Positions 6,977 to 7,393 of a stretch of DNA of 7,393 nt are shown piece after piece. How positions within the stretch are numbered: position 1 is the stretch's first letter; every line of letters starts with the position of its first letter. The translations under genes were made by a program, and so were the position numbers. The notes under the pieces were generated by a model, which did not search any database, had not been told where the DNA came from, and saw only the letters and a list, made by a program, of their open reading frames with translations. This DNA comes from Deltaproteobacteria bacterium (GTDB taxonomy: Bacteria; Desulfobacterota; DSM-4660; Desulfatiglandales; B25-G16), in assembly GCA_003646935.1 (NCBI GenBank), contig QMLW01000083.1, positions 1-7,393 on the forward strand, read 5' to 3'.

Positions 6977-7023
6977 AGGGAATAAACGGACTTTGGGAGA
7001 TCTCCCAAAATCCGTTATTCCCT
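6977..7023 (-). promoter_or_regulatory. Long intercistronic RNA hairpin between dctP and dctQ
   Basis: Two arms of 23-24 nt (right arm 7001-7023, left arm 6977-7000) pair almost perfectly around GGGAGATCTCCC at the centre. The only flaws are one bulged base and one pair (6991/7010) that is a C-A mismatch on the plus strand but a G-U wobble in minus-strand RNA, the direction in which these genes are transcribed. No U run follows, so it is not a standard intrinsic terminator. In transporter operons, hairpins just after the binding-protein gene commonly protect the upstream mRNA from 3' exonucleases, giving more binding protein than membrane subunit. That role is inferred here from position. Confidence 0.75.
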
Positions 7024-7030
7024 CGCCTCG

Positions 7031-7393
7031 TTAGAATCGGGAATGATAGTCCCTTGCTACCCGTATGTCCTTTATTATGGTCCTGGCCGGTAATCCCTTG
7101 GCCTTGGCATCGGTGATCCATTTATCGATCAAGGGCCTCATCAACCTATTCCATCTCGCCATCTCCCTTACGGTCAGCTTTGTGATCTCGATGTTGTGAT
7201 TCTTCTTCGACCACTCGATCGACTCATCCACGTGCTTGTCCATGTAATTGCCCGTCCACCAGGCCTGCTCCGTTCCTAATCCATCCATCACATCCTGCAC
7301 GTCCTTTGGCAGGGAGTTCCACTTGTCCATATTCATGACCACGGCAAAGGGATACACCGGGCCGTTCAAAATCGTCACGTACTTGCACGTCTC
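7031..7393 (-). CDS. dctP: TRAP transporter periplasmic solute-binding protein DctP (C-terminal 120 residues only)
   Basis: Periplasmic receptor that captures the substrate and delivers it to DctQM. Only the last 120 residues are in the window (reading ETCKYVTILNGPVYPFAVVMN onward to YHSRF), about a third of a normal protein of roughly 330-350 residues; the true start lies beyond the right edge. Recognisable family features are the YPFAVVMNMDKWNSLPKDVQDVM stretch, where the N-x-x-x-W-x-x-L-P-x-D-V-Q pattern is typical of the C-terminal lobe, followed by the long charged helices (about 60-100) that end DctP proteins. The substrate-contacting arginine and most of the binding site are not visible, so the ligand cannot be judged. 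Its position ahead of dctQ and dctM supports the assignment. The stop is TAA, followed by the hairpin at 6977-7023. Confidence 0.9.
   Translation of the reverse strand, partial: ETCKYVTILNGPVYPFAVVMNMDKWNSLPKDVQDVMDGLGTEQAWWTGNYMDKHVDESIEWSKKNHNIEITKLTVREMARWNRLMRPLIDKWITDAKAKGLPARTIIKDIRVARDYHSRF

Noticed and set aside
6977..7023. Intrinsic transcription terminator after dctP
   Set aside because: The stem is strong, but the following minus-strand sequence (AACGGAACGAAT) has no U run, and dctQ starts about 30 nt later with no other promoter visible.

Overview
The window is a run of seven genes, all on the minus strand and so transcribed from the right end of the window to the left. In transcription order they are: the C-terminal part of a TRAP solute-binding protein (dctP), the small TRAP membrane subunit (dctQ), the large TRAP membrane subunit (dctM), a phenylacetate-CoA-ligase-family acyl-CoA synthetase, and the FAD, [2Fe-2S] and molybdopterin subunits of a xanthine-dehydrogenase-family molybdenum hydroxylase. 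The two outer genes are cut by the window edges. The large ORFs on the plus strand are frame shadows.

Layout: 7031-7393 dctP (partial), then 6956-7030 holding a long near-perfect hairpin, then dctQ and dctM joined stop-to-start (TAG directly followed by ATG). A 216-bp non-coding gap (4934-5149) follows. It holds a short inverted-repeat element with 8-nt periodic ends, an internal perfect palindromic pair and a weak candidate promoter. After it come the CoA ligase, FAD subunit, Fe-S subunit and Mo subunit, spaced so tightly (at most about 20 bp) that they almost certainly form one translationally coupled unit.

How the genes may work together (inference): the TRAP system would import a carboxylate, the ligase would convert it to a CoA thioester with ATP, and the molybdenum enzyme would hydroxylate or dehydrogenate the acyl- or aryl-CoA, passing electrons from the Mo centre through two [2Fe-2S] clusters to FAD. 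Known systems with this logic include 4-hydroxybenzoyl-CoA reductase and 2-furoyl-CoA dehydrogenase. The FAD subunit here has only one cysteine, so it lacks the extra [4Fe-4S] loop of 4-hydroxybenzoyl-CoA reductase. An oxidative enzyme on an unidentified (hetero)aromatic or other acid therefore fits better.

Organism: combining TRAP uptake, a PaaK-type ligase and a three-subunit Mo hydroxylase, with intermediate base composition, fits an aromatic-acid-degrading anaerobe, for example of the Desulfobacterota/Syntrophorhabdus type. This is a guess from gene content; no phylogenetic marker is present. There are no RNA genes, transposases, CRISPR arrays or integrases in the window.
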